DNA of 64,000 bases from Nitrospirillum viridazoti CBAmc (GTDB lineage Bacteria; Pseudomonadota; Alphaproteobacteria; Azospirillales; Azospirillaceae), in contig NZ_CP022113.1 of NCBI RefSeq assembly GCF_000730165.1, positions 62,001-126,000 on the forward strand, written 5' to 3'. The notes below the pieces were generated by a model, which was not told the DNA's origin, made no database searches, and was given only the letters and a program-made list of their open reading frames with translations. Within the stretch, counting starts at the first letter, position 1. Every line of letters begins with the position of its first letter. Both the position numbers and the translations under genes were made by a program. Shown here in pieces: positions 8,722 through 17,609 of the stretch.

Positions 8722-10398
8722 ATGTCTATTGAAGCGCGGAACGGATGGACCCATCCGCCGCATCAGATCCGGAAAGGCCGCGCCCTCGCGCGTGCCGCGT
8801 TCATGACCACGGCCTGCGTCGCCCTGATGGGTGCGACGACGGCGGCGCGCGCTGAGGACGCCGCCAGCACCACGAAGCATAAGAAGGCCGCCTCGGCTGC
8901 CGCCACCGCCGCCACCCCGACCCAGATCGTGGCGACCCAGGCGCAGATCGATGCCCTGAACAAGCAGATCCAGGCGCTGCAGTCCCAGCTGCAGGCGCTG
9001 GCGTCCCAGCAGGACACCAACGCCAAGGCGGTGGTGGAATCCCGCGCGGCCGCGGAAAAGGCGGCCACTGCCGCCACGCAGATCGCCCAGCAGCAGAAGG
9101 TGACCGACCCCAACGACAACAGCCTGCGCCTGGGCAAGGGCGTGAAGCTGACCTTCGGCGGCTTCATCGAAGCGGCCAGCGTCTACCGCTCGCGCAACAT
9201 GACCGCGGACGTCGCCACCCCCTATGCCGCCATCCCGCTGAAGAACTCCTCCAACTATGATCGGGGTGAGTTCCGCGGCAGCGCGCGCCAGAGCCGCGTG
9301 ACCATGCTGGCCGAAAGCGATGTCGGCCCCGATACCCACCTGGGCGCCTACTTCGAATCCGACTTCCTGGGCGTCGGCACGTCCTCCAACAGCGGGCAGA
9401 GCAACAGCTATGTTCCGCGTCTGCGCCAGGGCTACCTGACCGCCGATTGGAAGGATACCGGCTGGCACCTGCTGGCGGGCCAGTCCTTCAGCCTGGTCAC
9501 CACCAACAAGTCCGGCATCGATCCCCGCACCGAAGCGCTGCCGATGGGCCCGGACGCCCAGTACGCCGCCGGCTTCGACTGGACCCGCAACTGGGGCCTG
9601 CGCGTGGTCAAGGACTGGAACCGCCATTATTGGCTGGGTGTGGCGTTGGAAAGCCCGCAGGCGTCCATCAGCGGTTCGACCGCTTTGGTACCCAACAGCA
9701 ACACCAACCCCGGCGGCTCGCTGCTGAACAGCACGGCCAACTACTCCACCGACATCGCCCCCGACCTGATCGTGAAGGCCGTGGCCGAGCCCGGCTGGGG
9801 CCACTATGAGGTGTTCGGTCTGGCGCGTGAGTTTCAGAGCCGTGCCGCCGGTCAAAACTACACCGAGACCGGCTTCGGCTTCGGTGCCGCCGCCATCCTG
9901 CCGGTGGTGCCCAAGTATGTGGACATTCAGCTGAGCACCATGGCCGGCCAGGGTATCGGCCGCTATGGTTCGTCCAGCCTGCCGGACGTGACGGTCAACC
10001 CCTACGGCCGCCTGTCGCCCATCACCGAGGTCACGGCCATGGCCGGCGTCATCGGCCACCCCACGTCCGATTGGGATCTGTACGCCTACTACGGCCTGGA
10101 ACAGGACGACAGCAAGGCGTTCACGGTTGCCGGCAAGGCCTACGGCTATGGCAGCGGCCTGGCCGTCAACACCGGTTGCTACACCGAAAACTCGCCCCTC
10201 GCCTGCGCGGGCAACACCCGTTCGGTGCGTGAGGCGACGGCCGGCTTCTGGTGGAAATTCTACCACGGCAACATGGGCACCATGCAGTTCGGCATGCAGG
10301 GCGAATACATCCGACGCGACCTTTTCCAGGGCGTGGGCGGCAGCCCCAGCACCGACGACACGGTGCTCTACACCGCTTTCCGTTACTACCCGTTCTAA
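8722..10398 (+). CDS. Outer-membrane porin with N-terminal coiled coil (DcaP-like)
   Basis: The 558-residue protein has a signal peptide (about residues 20-46, cut after ARA), a Lys/Ala-rich stretch, a heptad coiled coil (about 62-100, QIDALNKQIQALQSQLQAL) and a beta-barrel to the C-terminus. It ends in TAFRYYPF with a terminal Phe, as OMP insertion requires. Coiled coil plus barrel, and the start of the barrel (LTFGGFIEAASVYRSRNM), fit DcaP-type trimeric porins, which pass small organic acids or other anions. It stands alone, with an AT-rich leader before it and an intrinsic terminator after it. Two cysteines near residues 487 and 496 may close an extracellular loop. Confidence 0.85.
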   Translation: MSIEARNGWTHPPHQIRKGRALARAAFMTTACVALMGATTAARAEDAASTTKHKKAASAAATAATPTQIVATQAQIDALNKQIQALQSQLQALASQQDTNAKAVVESRAAAEKAATAATQIAQQQKVTDPNDNSLRLGKGVKLTFGGFIEAASVYRSRNMTADVATPYAAIPLKNSSNYDRGEFRGSARQSRVTMLAESDVGPDTHLGAYFESDFLGVGTSSNSGQSNSYVPRLRQGYLTADWKDTGWHLLAGQSFSLVTTNKSGIDPRTEALPMGPDAQYAAGFDWTRNWGLRVVKDWNRHYWLGVALESPQASISGSTALVPNSNTNPGGSLLNSTANYSTDIAPDLIVKAVAEPGWGHYEVFGLAREFQSRAAGQNYTETGFGFGAAAILPVVPKYVDIQLSTMAGQGIGRYGSSSLPDVTVNPYGRLSPITEVTAMAGVIGHPTSDWDLYAYYGLEQDDSKAFTVAGKAYGYGSGLAVNTGCYTENSPLACAGNTRSVREATAGFWWKFYHGNMGTMQFGMQGEYIRRDLFQGVGGSPSTDDTVLYTAFRYYPF

Positions 10399-10409
10399 GT
10401 CCATCACCG

Positions 10410-10439
10410 GGCCCGGCTCCCTCGGGGGCCGGGCCTTTT
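10410..10439 (+). terminator. Intrinsic terminator of the porin gene
   Basis: An 8-bp GC stem, GGCCCGGC (10410-10417) with GCCGGGCC (10428-10435), is followed directly by TTTT. It lies 11 bases past the porin stop codon and is the cleanest plus-strand terminator in the window. Confidence 0.85.
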
Positions 10440-10506
10440 CCAAGGTCCCGATGCCATCATGAAAGCTTGATGGACGGGACCGCCCCCGAAGAGGAGCACG
10501 ACCGTC

Positions 10507-10965
10507 ATGCCGGAAAAAGCCACCCCCAAGCTTAAGGATCAGCGGGTCATGACCACCTTCCGCCTGGAACCCGACCTGCTGCGGCAGATCAAGATCCGCG
10601 CGGCGCTGGACGGCACCAGCATCAACGCGCTGATGGAGCAGGGCATCCGCCACATCCTGCGCATCAACCGCGAGAACGACGAGTCCGTGCGCCGCTTCAT
10701 CATCTTCGTGGCCGAACTGAGCCCGGCGGAAATGCAGCGCCTGGGCGCCGGCCTGGATGACATCGTGGTGGAAGCGACCACCGGAGAATTCTACCTGTGG
10801 GCCCATGGCTTGCGGCGCGGCGATAAGGACCGCACCGTGTTCAACAGCCACAGCCTGGCGGACACCGGCCTCAGCGGCCGCCAGATCCGCCAGCACCTGT
10901 TGGACCATGCCGACGCCTTGGTGAACGCGCCAGAGGACGTGCCGGTCAAGGCGGGCCGGGCCTGA
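10507..10965 (+). CDS. Ribbon-helix-helix domain protein
   Basis: The protein has 152 residues. Residues 12-50 (RVMTTFRLEPDLLRQIKIRAALDG and on to SINALMEQGIRHIL) form an Arc/MetJ-type ribbon-helix-helix, so DNA binding is likely. The remaining 100 residues (FIIFVAELSPAEMQRLGAGLDDIVVEATTGEFYLWAHGL) match no family I know. No toxin gene is next to it, so it is more likely a regulator than an antitoxin. It follows the porin terminator by 67 bases, and regulation of the porin or itself is only a guess from position. Confidence 0.6.
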   Translation: MPEKATPKLKDQRVMTTFRLEPDLLRQIKIRAALDGTSINALMEQGIRHILRINRENDESVRRFIIFVAELSPAEMQRLGAGLDDIVVEATTGEFYLWAHGLRRGDKDRTVFNSHSLADTGLSGRQIRQHLLDHADALVNAPEDVPVKAGRA

Positions 10966-11120
10966 TCCGGACCGCATGGCCAAGCCCTCCCAAGCGGGGG
11001 CGGGCAAGCGGGGGGCGGGAGGGCTTCTGCGCGGCGCACCTTTCCCGGGGTGCGCCGGCCGCGGTATCATGCGCGCGTATATATTCCTTACGCCGCGCCG
11101 CCTGACGGAACCCCGCGCCC

Positions 11121-11624
11121 ATGGACCAGCACCAGAAGGACGCCCTGGCCAGCCGCACCCTGTGGGCGCGCCTGCGTCGGCAGTTGATCCGCCTGACGGG
11201 CGCGCAGGACGTGGACGACCATCTACACGCCGCCTTCATGAAGCTGGAGGCGTACCGCGCCCGGGAACAGGTGCGTAATCCCGAGGCCTTCCTGGTGCGG
11301 GCCGCCGCGAACAGCGCCCTGGACGAGCACCGCCGTGCCCGTCGCCAAACCGCCGCCGCCCCCTTGGACGAGGGCATGGCCGACACCTTGGCCGACGATG
11401 CTCCCCTGCAGGACGAGGTTTACGCCGCCCGCCAGCGCCTGGACCGGGTGCGCGAGGGCATCAGTCGCTTGCCGCCGCGCACGCGGGAGATTTTCCTGAT
11501 GCACCGGCTGGATGGGCTGAAATACCATGAGATCGCGGCCCGTCTTGGCATCAGCCAGAGTGCCGTGGAAAAGCACATCGCCAAGGCGGCCCTGGCCTTG
11601 GCCGAATGGACGAAGGGGTGGTGA
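11121..11624 (+). CDS. FecI-type ECF sigma factor
   Basis: The 167-residue protein has region 2 at about residues 10-80 (RLTGAQDVDDHLHAAFMKLEAY, then FLVRAAANSALDEHRRARR) and region 4 at about 110-162 (ISRLPPRTREIFLMHRLDGLKYHEIAARLGISQSAVEKHI split by a short loop). This is the FecI branch of extracytoplasmic-function sigma factors. Such factors bring RNA polymerase to TonB-receptor promoters when the receptor signals through FecR. The downstream order sigma, FecR, TonB receptor with STN domain matches that circuit. Its 3' end overlaps fecR by 19 bases, which implies coupled translation. Confidence 0.92.
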   Translation: MDQHQKDALASRTLWARLRRQLIRLTGAQDVDDHLHAAFMKLEAYRAREQVRNPEAFLVRAAANSALDEHRRARRQTAAAPLDEGMADTLADDAPLQDEVYAARQRLDRVREGISRLPPRTREIFLMHRLDGLKYHEIAARLGISQSAVEKHIAKAALALAEWTKGW

Positions 11625-12586
11625 GACAGGTGGCCCGGGCACAATCCCATAGTGTGTCGCCGCATGAGCCGGCCGATGTCGAGGCCGCCGCCTGGATGGC
11701 GCGTCTGCATGCCCCCGATCGGACCGAGGACACCGTGGCGGCCTTCCGCGCCTGGTGCGCCGCCGATCCCGCGCACGCCGCTGCGTTCGAACACATGACC
11801 CTGGTGTGGGAGGTGGCCGGCGGCCTGCATGCGGAGCGCGCCAGCCTGTCGCCGCCACCGGCGCCTGACGTGCCCAGCCGCCGCCTGGTCCTGGCCGGCA
11901 TCGCCGGCGGGCTGGTCCTGGCCGTGGGCGGCATCGGCTTTTGGCAGCGGGCGGGCGCCACCGTCTACAGCACCGCCGTGGGTGAGCAGCGGCGCGTGAC
12001 CCTGGCCGACGGCACCCGGGTCATCCTGGATACCGACAGCCGGATCCGGGTGCGCCTGGACGACAAGGCCCGCCGCGTGACCCTGGTACGCGGTCGCGCC
12101 AGTTTCACCACCGCCGCCACCGACCCCCGCCCCTTTGAGGTGGAAGCCGCCGGTCGTCACGTCCAGGTCCAGCCGGGCGTCGCCCAGCTGGATATCCGCC
12201 GCGATGCCGACGACGTCACCGTCACTCTGGTGGATGGCGGCGCCCAGGTGGTGGGACTGCCGGGAGACGCCGCCCCGGTCACCCTGGCCGGGGGCCAGCA
12301 GTTGGCGACGGCAGCCGCCGGCGTGCGGCTGAGCCAGCCCAACGTGGCCGACGCCATCGCCTGGCAGGGCGGGCGCGCGGTGTTCCGCGACGACACGCTG
12401 GCGGCGGCGGTGGCGGAAATGAACCGCTACAGCGCTGTGAAGCTGGCGGTGGCGCCCGAGGTGGCGGCCCTGCGGGTCAGCGGCACCTATCGCGTGGGCG
12501 ACAACGCCGCCTTCGCCCGCTCCGTGGGCACCCTGCTGACCTTGCGTGTGGTGGGGCAGGGGGACCGGCTGACGCTCGTCCGGTAA
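11606..12586 (+). CDS. FecR-family anti-sigma/sigma regulator
   Basis: The 326-residue protein starts at ATG 11606 inside the sigma gene; GTG codons at 11618 and 11621 are possible alternatives. The cytoplasmic part contains the FecR N-terminal motif (AAAWMARLHAPDRT, FRAWCAADPAHAAAFE). One membrane segment is near residues 92-112 (RRLVLAGIAGGLVLAVGGIGFW). The periplasmic FecR domain follows (TLADGTRVILDTDSRIRV, VTLVRGRASF) with a C-terminal secretin/STN-like segment near 255-326. In the known system this protein relays the receptor's ligand-bound state to the sigma factor across the inner membrane. Confidence 0.92.
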   Translation: MDEGVVRQVARAQSHSVSPHEPADVEAAAWMARLHAPDRTEDTVAAFRAWCAADPAHAAAFEHMTLVWEVAGGLHAERASLSPPPAPDVPSRRLVLAGIAGGLVLAVGGIGFWQRAGATVYSTAVGEQRRVTLADGTRVILDTDSRIRVRLDDKARRVTLVRGRASFTTAATDPRPFEVEAAGRHVQVQPGVAQLDIRRDADDVTVTLVDGGAQVVGLPGDAAPVTLAGGQQLATAAAGVRLSQPNVADAIAWQGGRAVFRDDTLAAAVAEMNRYSAVKLAVAPEVAALRVSGTYRVGDNAAFARSVGTLLTLRVVGQGDRLTLVR

Positions 12587-12697
12587 AGAGCCGGATGACA
12601 ATTTCGTGAAATTTCCCAAAGGGGGGTGAGGTAAAGGCGGGCCCCCGGCGTCGAGGGAAAGAGGCTGGAAATCAGCCCTGTCACTCGGGGGAAAATC

Positions 12698-15115
12698 ATG
12701 GCGTTTCATCACAGGAAAATGGTGGTCGGGCGGTTGCCCCGGTCCTTGATCGTGGGCACGGCGCTGGCTTGCCTGGCGGTGGGGGCCGCCCAGGCTCAAG
12801 CGCCGGCCGGCCCTGCCCAGGCACAGGTGCAACTGCCGGTCCAGCCGCTGGCGGCGTCGCTGGAGGAGCTGTCGCGCCAGACGGACACCAACATCCTGTT
12901 CGCGCCCGACATGGTGGCGGGCCGCACCGCGCCGGCGGTGGACGGCCGCATGAGCGTGTGGGACGCCGTGGTCCGGCTGCTGGCCGGCAGCGGGCTGGAG
13001 GTGGTGCCGGATGCGGGCGGCGGCCTGGTGGTGCGCAAGGCGGTGCCGCACGCGGCGGCGGGGGAGGCGGCCCGGTACGCCGCCGCCGACCTGACGGAAA
13101 TCCTGGTCACCGCCCAGCGGCGTGAGGAAAAGCTGCAGGACGTGCCGGTGGCGGTGACGGCCCTGCCGGCGAAGGCCCTGCGTGATCAGCGCATCACCAA
13201 CCTGCAGGACGTGTCGCGGGTGACGCCGGGCCTGCTGGTCTCCTCCTTCAACTACAGCAGCCCTACCATCGCCATCCGCGGCGCCAGCAACACCTTCACC
13301 CAGATCGGCGTGAACCGGCCGGTGGCGGTGGTGTTGGATGACGTCTTCATCACCCGCAGCTCCGCCGCCATGTTCGACCTGTTCGACCTGGACTCGGTGC
13401 AGGTGCTGCGCGGGCCGCAGGGCACGCTGTTCGGCCGCAACGTCACCGGCGGCGCCATCCTGCTGAACACACGCAAGCCGTCCTTCACCACGCCGGAGGG
13501 CTCGGTCTCCGTCGGCTACGGCAACTATAACGCGGTGGACCTCAACGCCCTGGTCAGCGGCCCGGTCAGCGACGATGTGGCGGCCAAGCTGGTGGTCTCC
13601 CGCCGCAGCCATGACGGCTATGGCGAGGATCGCCTGACCGGCAGGGCGGAGGATGATCTGGACAGCACCAGCGTTCGTGGCCAGCTGCGCGCCCGCGCTG
13701 GCCGGGTGCAGACCCTGTTCACCCTGGACTACGGCGACGACCACAACGGCGGGCGCACCCTGTCGTCGCTGGGCGGTGGTAATGACGGCAACCCGCGCAC
13801 CTCCGAGCTGGGCTTCCCGCAGAGCTTCACCCGACACATGGCGGGTTTCGCCAACAACACCGAGATCGACGTGGGCCAGGGCACGGTCACCGCCATCACC
13901 GCCTACCGCCTGTCGCGCGCGGTGGAGCGCTATTCCTCCACCGGCACCAACTACGCCTTCCTCACCACCGGCAGCCAGCAGATGAACGACGATGCCGACG
14001 ATGTGAAGGATTTCTCTGAGGAGGTGCGCTACACCAGCCCGGAATGGGACCTCGGCACCTTCGTCGCCGGTGTCTATTACCTGAACGAGGACGCCAGCCG
14101 GCAGTTGGGCACCCGCAATTACGCGGCACGCACCGGCGTGCTGACCACCAATCAGCTGGCCAATCAGTCGGTGGGCACGGACAGCATCTCCGGCTTTCTC
14201 GATGGCACTATCAACCTGCCGGCGGACGTCAAGCTGACGCTGGGCGGCCGCTACACCCTGGACCAGAAGCAGGGCAACCTGGTCCGCACCAATTACCTGG
14301 TGCCGGCGGCGGGCTTCCGCACCGGGGACCTTAACAGCGCCTGGGCGCAGTTCACGCCGCGCGCCGTGCTGTCGTGGCGACCCATCCCCGACACCATGCT
14401 GTACGCCAGCATGGCCAAGGGTTTCACCTCCGGCGGGTACAACACCGAGGCCAGCAGCCTTGCCGCCATCGTCACCCCCTTCAACCCCGAAAAGGTCACG
14501 AACTATGAGGTGGGGGCCAAGACCGGCTGGTGGGACCAGCGCCTGACCGCAAACCTGGCGCTGTTCCACCTGGACTACCGCGACAAGCAGGAATTCGTGC
14601 AGAACACCGTCACCGGCATCGGCACCATCCTGAACGCCGCCAAGGCGACATCGCAGGGGGCGGAGCTGGAGCTGGGCCTGCATCCCGTCCAGGGCCTGGA
14701 CCTGACCGCTGCCTATTCCTACCTGGACACCGCCTATGACGATTTCTTCATCGCCAAGGTGGTGAACAACACCGGCCACCCCCTGGGCTCCTCGCCTAAG
14801 CACAAGGTGGCGCTGACGGCCAATTATGAGACGCCAGTGGGCACGCTGGGCTTCCTCAGTGGCAACGTCAGCTATTCCTGGCTGGACGACTACTACACCG
14901 GCGCCACCAAAAGCCCGCAGCTGTTCGTGCCGGCCTATGACCTGCTCAACGCCAGCCTGTCGTTCGAAACGCCGGACCGACGCTATCGTCTGACCCTGTG
15001 GGGCAAGAACCTGTTCGACACGGCCTTCCTGCAGACACCGTCCACGGCGGGCGTGCTGTCGGAATATCTGGGCCCGCCGCGCACCTATGGCTTCACCCTG
15101 TCGGCGTCGTTTTAA
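12698..15115 (+). CDS. TonB-dependent receptor with STN signalling domain
   Basis: The 805-residue receptor has a signal peptide (about 1-34, cut after AQA) and an STN domain at about 42-112 (LPVQPLAASLEELSRQTDTN), which identifies a transducer that talks to FecR. A TonB-box/plug region (EILVTAQRREEKLQDVPVAVTAL, in two parts) and the plug motif VLRGPQGTLFGRN follow, then a 22-strand barrel ending in GFTLSASF. The barrel resembles the siderophore/polyphenol-type receptors common in alphaproteobacteria, but the ligand cannot be named. It is probably the target of the sigma factor two genes upstream. Its 111-base leader (12587-12697) is the expected place for the sigma-dependent promoter. Confidence 0.92.
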   Translation: MAFHHRKMVVGRLPRSLIVGTALACLAVGAAQAQAPAGPAQAQVQLPVQPLAASLEELSRQTDTNILFAPDMVAGRTAPAVDGRMSVWDAVVRLLAGSGLEVVPDAGGGLVVRKAVPHAAAGEAARYAAADLTEILVTAQRREEKLQDVPVAVTALPAKALRDQRITNLQDVSRVTPGLLVSSFNYSSPTIAIRGASNTFTQIGVNRPVAVVLDDVFITRSSAAMFDLFDLDSVQVLRGPQGTLFGRNVTGGAILLNTRKPSFTTPEGSVSVGYGNYNAVDLNALVSGPVSDDVAAKLVVSRRSHDGYGEDRLTGRAEDDLDSTSVRGQLRARAGRVQTLFTLDYGDDHNGGRTLSSLGGGNDGNPRTSELGFPQSFTRHMAGFANNTEIDVGQGTVTAITAYRLSRAVERYSSTGTNYAFLTTGSQQMNDDADDVKDFSEEVRYTSPEWDLGTFVAGVYYLNEDASRQLGTRNYAARTGVLTTNQLANQSVGTDSISGFLDGTINLPADVKLTLGGRYTLDQKQGNLVRTNYLVPAAGFRTGDLNSAWAQFTPRAVLSWRPIPDTMLYASMAKGFTSGGYNTEASSLAAIVTPFNPEKVTNYEVGAKTGWWDQRLTANLALFHLDYRDKQEFVQNTVTGIGTILNAAKATSQGAELELGLHPVQGLDLTAAYSYLDTAYDDFFIAKVVNNTGHPLGSSPKHKVALTANYETPVGTLGFLSGNVSYSWLDDYYTGATKSPQLFVPAYDLLNASLSFETPDRRYRLTLWGKNLFDTAFLQTPSTAGVLSEYLGPPRTYGFTLSASF

Positions 15116-15128
15116 GATGAGGGCGCAC

Positions 15129-16361
15129 ATGGATCGCCGCCAATTCTGTGGTGCCCTGGCCGGCGGCCTGCTGTTGGCCGGCACCCGGCGCGTGGGAGCT
15201 GCAGGCGAGGCGCTGCCGCCCTGGACGCCAGGCACGCTGGACATCCACCACATCGACACCGGCCGGGGCAACGCCACCTTCATCCTGGCACCCGACGGCA
15301 CCACTCTGCTGGTCGATTGCGGCACCAACCATGACGGGCCGGGCCTCTCCGCCCCCATCCGGCCCGACGCCAGCCGCCAGCCGGGGGAATGGGTGGCGCG
15401 CTATGCCCTGCGCCAGGCCCGGGCCGCCGGACGGGACAGCCTGGACTATATGGTCGCCACCCATATCCACCCCGACCATATCGGTGACGTGACGTCGGAC
15501 CTGGCCCAGGCGCCGGACGGCGATTATCGCCTGACGGGCCTCAGCGAGGTCGACCGCCTCATGCCGGCGGCCATGGTCATCGATCGCGCCTATCCCGACT
15601 ATGGCGACTTGCCGCCCCTGTTGGCGCCTTTCGCCACCAACTACCGCGCCTGGCTGGATGCCCGGGCGCGGTCGGGCCGGGCGGTGGCGGCGGTGCGGGT
15701 GGGATCGGTGGACCAGATCCGGTCGCGCACCCCGGTGGCGGGCTTCGCCATCCGCGTGGTGGCGGGCAATGGCCGCGTGTGGACGGGCCAGGGCCCGGAC
15801 AGCCGGCCGCTGTTCCCCGACAATGCCACCCTGGCGCCCGCCGACCGGCCGGTGGAGAACATGATGTCCCTGGCCCTGCGCCTGGACTATGGCCGCTTCG
15901 GCTATTTCACCGGCGGTGATCTGACGGCGTCCACCCGCGACGGCCGTTTTCCCTGGATGGATGTCGAGACGCCCGTGGCCGCCGCCTGCGGCCGGGTGGA
16001 GGTGGCGGTGGCCGACCATCACGGCTATTTCGATGCCTGCGGGCCGGACTTCGTCCGCCTGCTCGACGCCCAGGCCTATATCATCCCCTCCTGGCACGCC
16101 GCCCATCCGGGCATGGCGCAGATGGAACGGCTGACCAATGCCTGGCCGGGCGCCAAGCCCCGCGATGTCTTCGCCACCGAACTGCTGCCGGCGGCGGCCC
16201 AGGTCAACGAACGCTTTCTGCCGGCCCTGCGCAGCCGCCAGGGCCATGTGGTGGTGCGCGTCACCCCCGGTGGCGACAGCTACCGCATCTTCGTCCTGGA
16301 CCCGACGAGGGAGGAGGGCGGCGTTACCTTGGCCTGTGGGCCTTATGCCTGCCGGGCTTGA
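15129..16361 (+). CDS. Tat-exported metallo-beta-lactamase-fold hydrolase (ComEC/Rec2-like)
   Basis: The protein has 410 residues from ATG 15129, preceded by GAGGG at good spacing; ATG 15117 is four codons upstream. The N-terminus MDRRQFCGALAGGLLLAG has a twin-Arg, hydrophobic core and Ala-rich cut site, so Tat export is likely. The MBL metal site is visible as HIHPDHIGD near residue 120, with a later DHHGYFDACG near residue 300. The first strands (IHHIDTGRGNATFI, LLVDCGT) match stand-alone ComEC/Rec2-type domains. The gene begins 13 bases after the TonB-receptor stop, so it probably acts in the periplasm on the receptor's cargo or a related molecule. The substrate is unknown. Confidence 0.8.
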   Translation: MDRRQFCGALAGGLLLAGTRRVGAAGEALPPWTPGTLDIHHIDTGRGNATFILAPDGTTLLVDCGTNHDGPGLSAPIRPDASRQPGEWVARYALRQARAAGRDSLDYMVATHIHPDHIGDVTSDLAQAPDGDYRLTGLSEVDRLMPAAMVIDRAYPDYGDLPPLLAPFATNYRAWLDARARSGRAVAAVRVGSVDQIRSRTPVAGFAIRVVAGNGRVWTGQGPDSRPLFPDNATLAPADRPVENMMSLALRLDYGRFGYFTGGDLTASTRDGRFPWMDVETPVAAACGRVEVAVADHHGYFDACGPDFVRLLDAQAYIIPSWHAAHPGMAQMERLTNAWPGAKPRDVFATELLPAAAQVNERFLPALRSRQGHVVVRVTPGGDSYRIFVLDPTREEGGVTLACGPYACRA

Positions 16362-16369
16362 TGTATACA
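16362..16369. promoter_or_regulatory. Candidate GntR/FCD operator TGTATACA
   Basis: A perfect palindrome with the GTATAC core typical of FCD-subfamily GntR operators lies just after the MBL stop and 103 bases before the oxygenase start. The regulator encoded inside this operon belongs to that subfamily and is the obvious candidate to bind it. Confidence 0.45.
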
Positions 16370-16472
16370 AAATAGGGCAATGGACGTCAGATTCCGCCGA
16401 TAAAGAGTCAAGTTGCATGCATCTCCGCGATACGGTACATATGCTCCATAACAAATGTGGAGGAGCGGTGCC

Positions 16473-17609
16473 ATGGGTCGGGACGATCGCGCGCAGGGTG
16501 AGGGCCAGTCCTGGGTGACGGGGCGTTCGTTGGTTTCAGGGGCTGGGGCCCCTGGGCTGGATACGGCGGCGAAGGCCTGGCCGGACAACGCCTGGTACGC
16601 GGCGGCCTGGGACCATGAGGTGGGTCGGGCCCTGTTCCCGCGTACCATCTGCGGCACGCAACTGGTGTTCTACCGTCAGCTGGACCGCACGCCGGTGGCC
16701 CTGGCCGACGCCTGCTGGCATCGCCTGGTACCGCTGTCCAAGGGCCGGCTGGTGGGCGATGGCGTGCGCTGCGGCTATCACGGCCTGGAATACGCCGCCA
16801 ACGGCCGCTGCACCCACATGCCCAGCCAGGAAACGCTGAACCCGGCGGCATGCGTGCGATCCTATCCGGTGGTGGAGCGTCACCGTTTCCTGTGGGTATG
16901 GATGGGCGATCCGGCCCTGGCCGACCCCGCCCTGGTGCCCGACCTGCATTGGAACCATGATCCCGACTGGGCAGGCGACGGCCACCTGATCACGGTGAAG
17001 TGCGACTACCGCCTGGTGCTGGACAATCTGATGGACCTGACGCACGAAACCTTCGTGCACGGCTCCAGCATCGGCAACGACGCGGTGGCCGAGGCGCCCT
17101 TCCAGGTGACCCATACCGACAAGACCGCCACCGTCACCCGCTGGATGCACGGCATCGACCCGCCGCCCTTCTGGGCGGCCCAGCTGGGCAAGCCGGGCAA
17201 GGTCGACCGCTGGCAGATCATCAATTTCGAGGCGCCCTGCACCATCGCCATCGACGTGGGCGTGGCCCCCGCCGGCACCGGCGCGCCGGAGGGCGACCGC
17301 AGCCAGGGTGTCAACGGCTATGTGCTGAACACCATCACCCCCGAGGCGGACGGCAGCTGCCATTACTTCTGGGCCTTCTGCCGCAACTACCGCCTGGGTG
17401 AACAACGCCTGACCCACGAGCTGCGCGAGGGCGTGCACCGCATCTTCGGCGAGGATGAAGAGGTGCTGGAGGCGCAGCAGCGCGCCATCGAAAGCCATCC
17501 GGATCGCCGCTTCTACAATCTCAACATCGACGCCGGCGGCATGTGGGCCCGTCGCCTGATCGACCGCATGATCGCGGCCGAGCGGCCGCAGCGGGTGGCG
17601 GCGGAATGA
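16473..17609 (+). CDS. vanA: Rieske non-heme iron oxygenase, VanA-type O-demethylase alpha subunit
   Basis: The oxygenase has 378 residues from ATG 16473, chosen for the GGAGGAG seven bases upstream. The Rieske cluster ligands are C81-x-H83 and C100-x2-H103. The mononuclear iron site is N185-x2-D188-x3-H191-x4-H196 (NLMDLTHETFVH). The fold and motif spacing match vanillate O-demethylase oxygenase and its relatives, which remove methyl groups from methoxy-aromatics as formaldehyde. Compared with typical VanA, the protein carries about 38 extra N-terminal residues before PDNAWYAAAW. The reductase two genes downstream would supply electrons. A different methoxylated aromatic or N-demethylation substrate cannot be excluded. 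Confidence 0.82.
   Translation: MGRDDRAQGEGQSWVTGRSLVSGAGAPGLDTAAKAWPDNAWYAAAWDHEVGRALFPRTICGTQLVFYRQLDRTPVALADACWHRLVPLSKGRLVGDGVRCGYHGLEYAANGRCTHMPSQETLNPAACVRSYPVVERHRFLWVWMGDPALADPALVPDLHWNHDPDWAGDGHLITVKCDYRLVLDNLMDLTHETFVHGSSIGNDAVAEAPFQVTHTDKTATVTRWMHGIDPPPFWAAQLGKPGKVDRWQIINFEAPCTIAIDVGVAPAGTGAPEGDRSQGVNGYVLNTITPEADGSCHYFWAFCRNYRLGEQRLTHELREGVHRIFGEDEEVLEAQQRAIESHPDRRFYNLNIDAGGMWARRLIDRMIAAERPQRVAAE

Noticed and set aside
12587-12697. Specific sigma-dependent promoter of the TonB receptor
   Set aside because: The GAAATTTCCC and GTAAAGG elements could serve, but I could not match them with confidence to a known FecI-type consensus.
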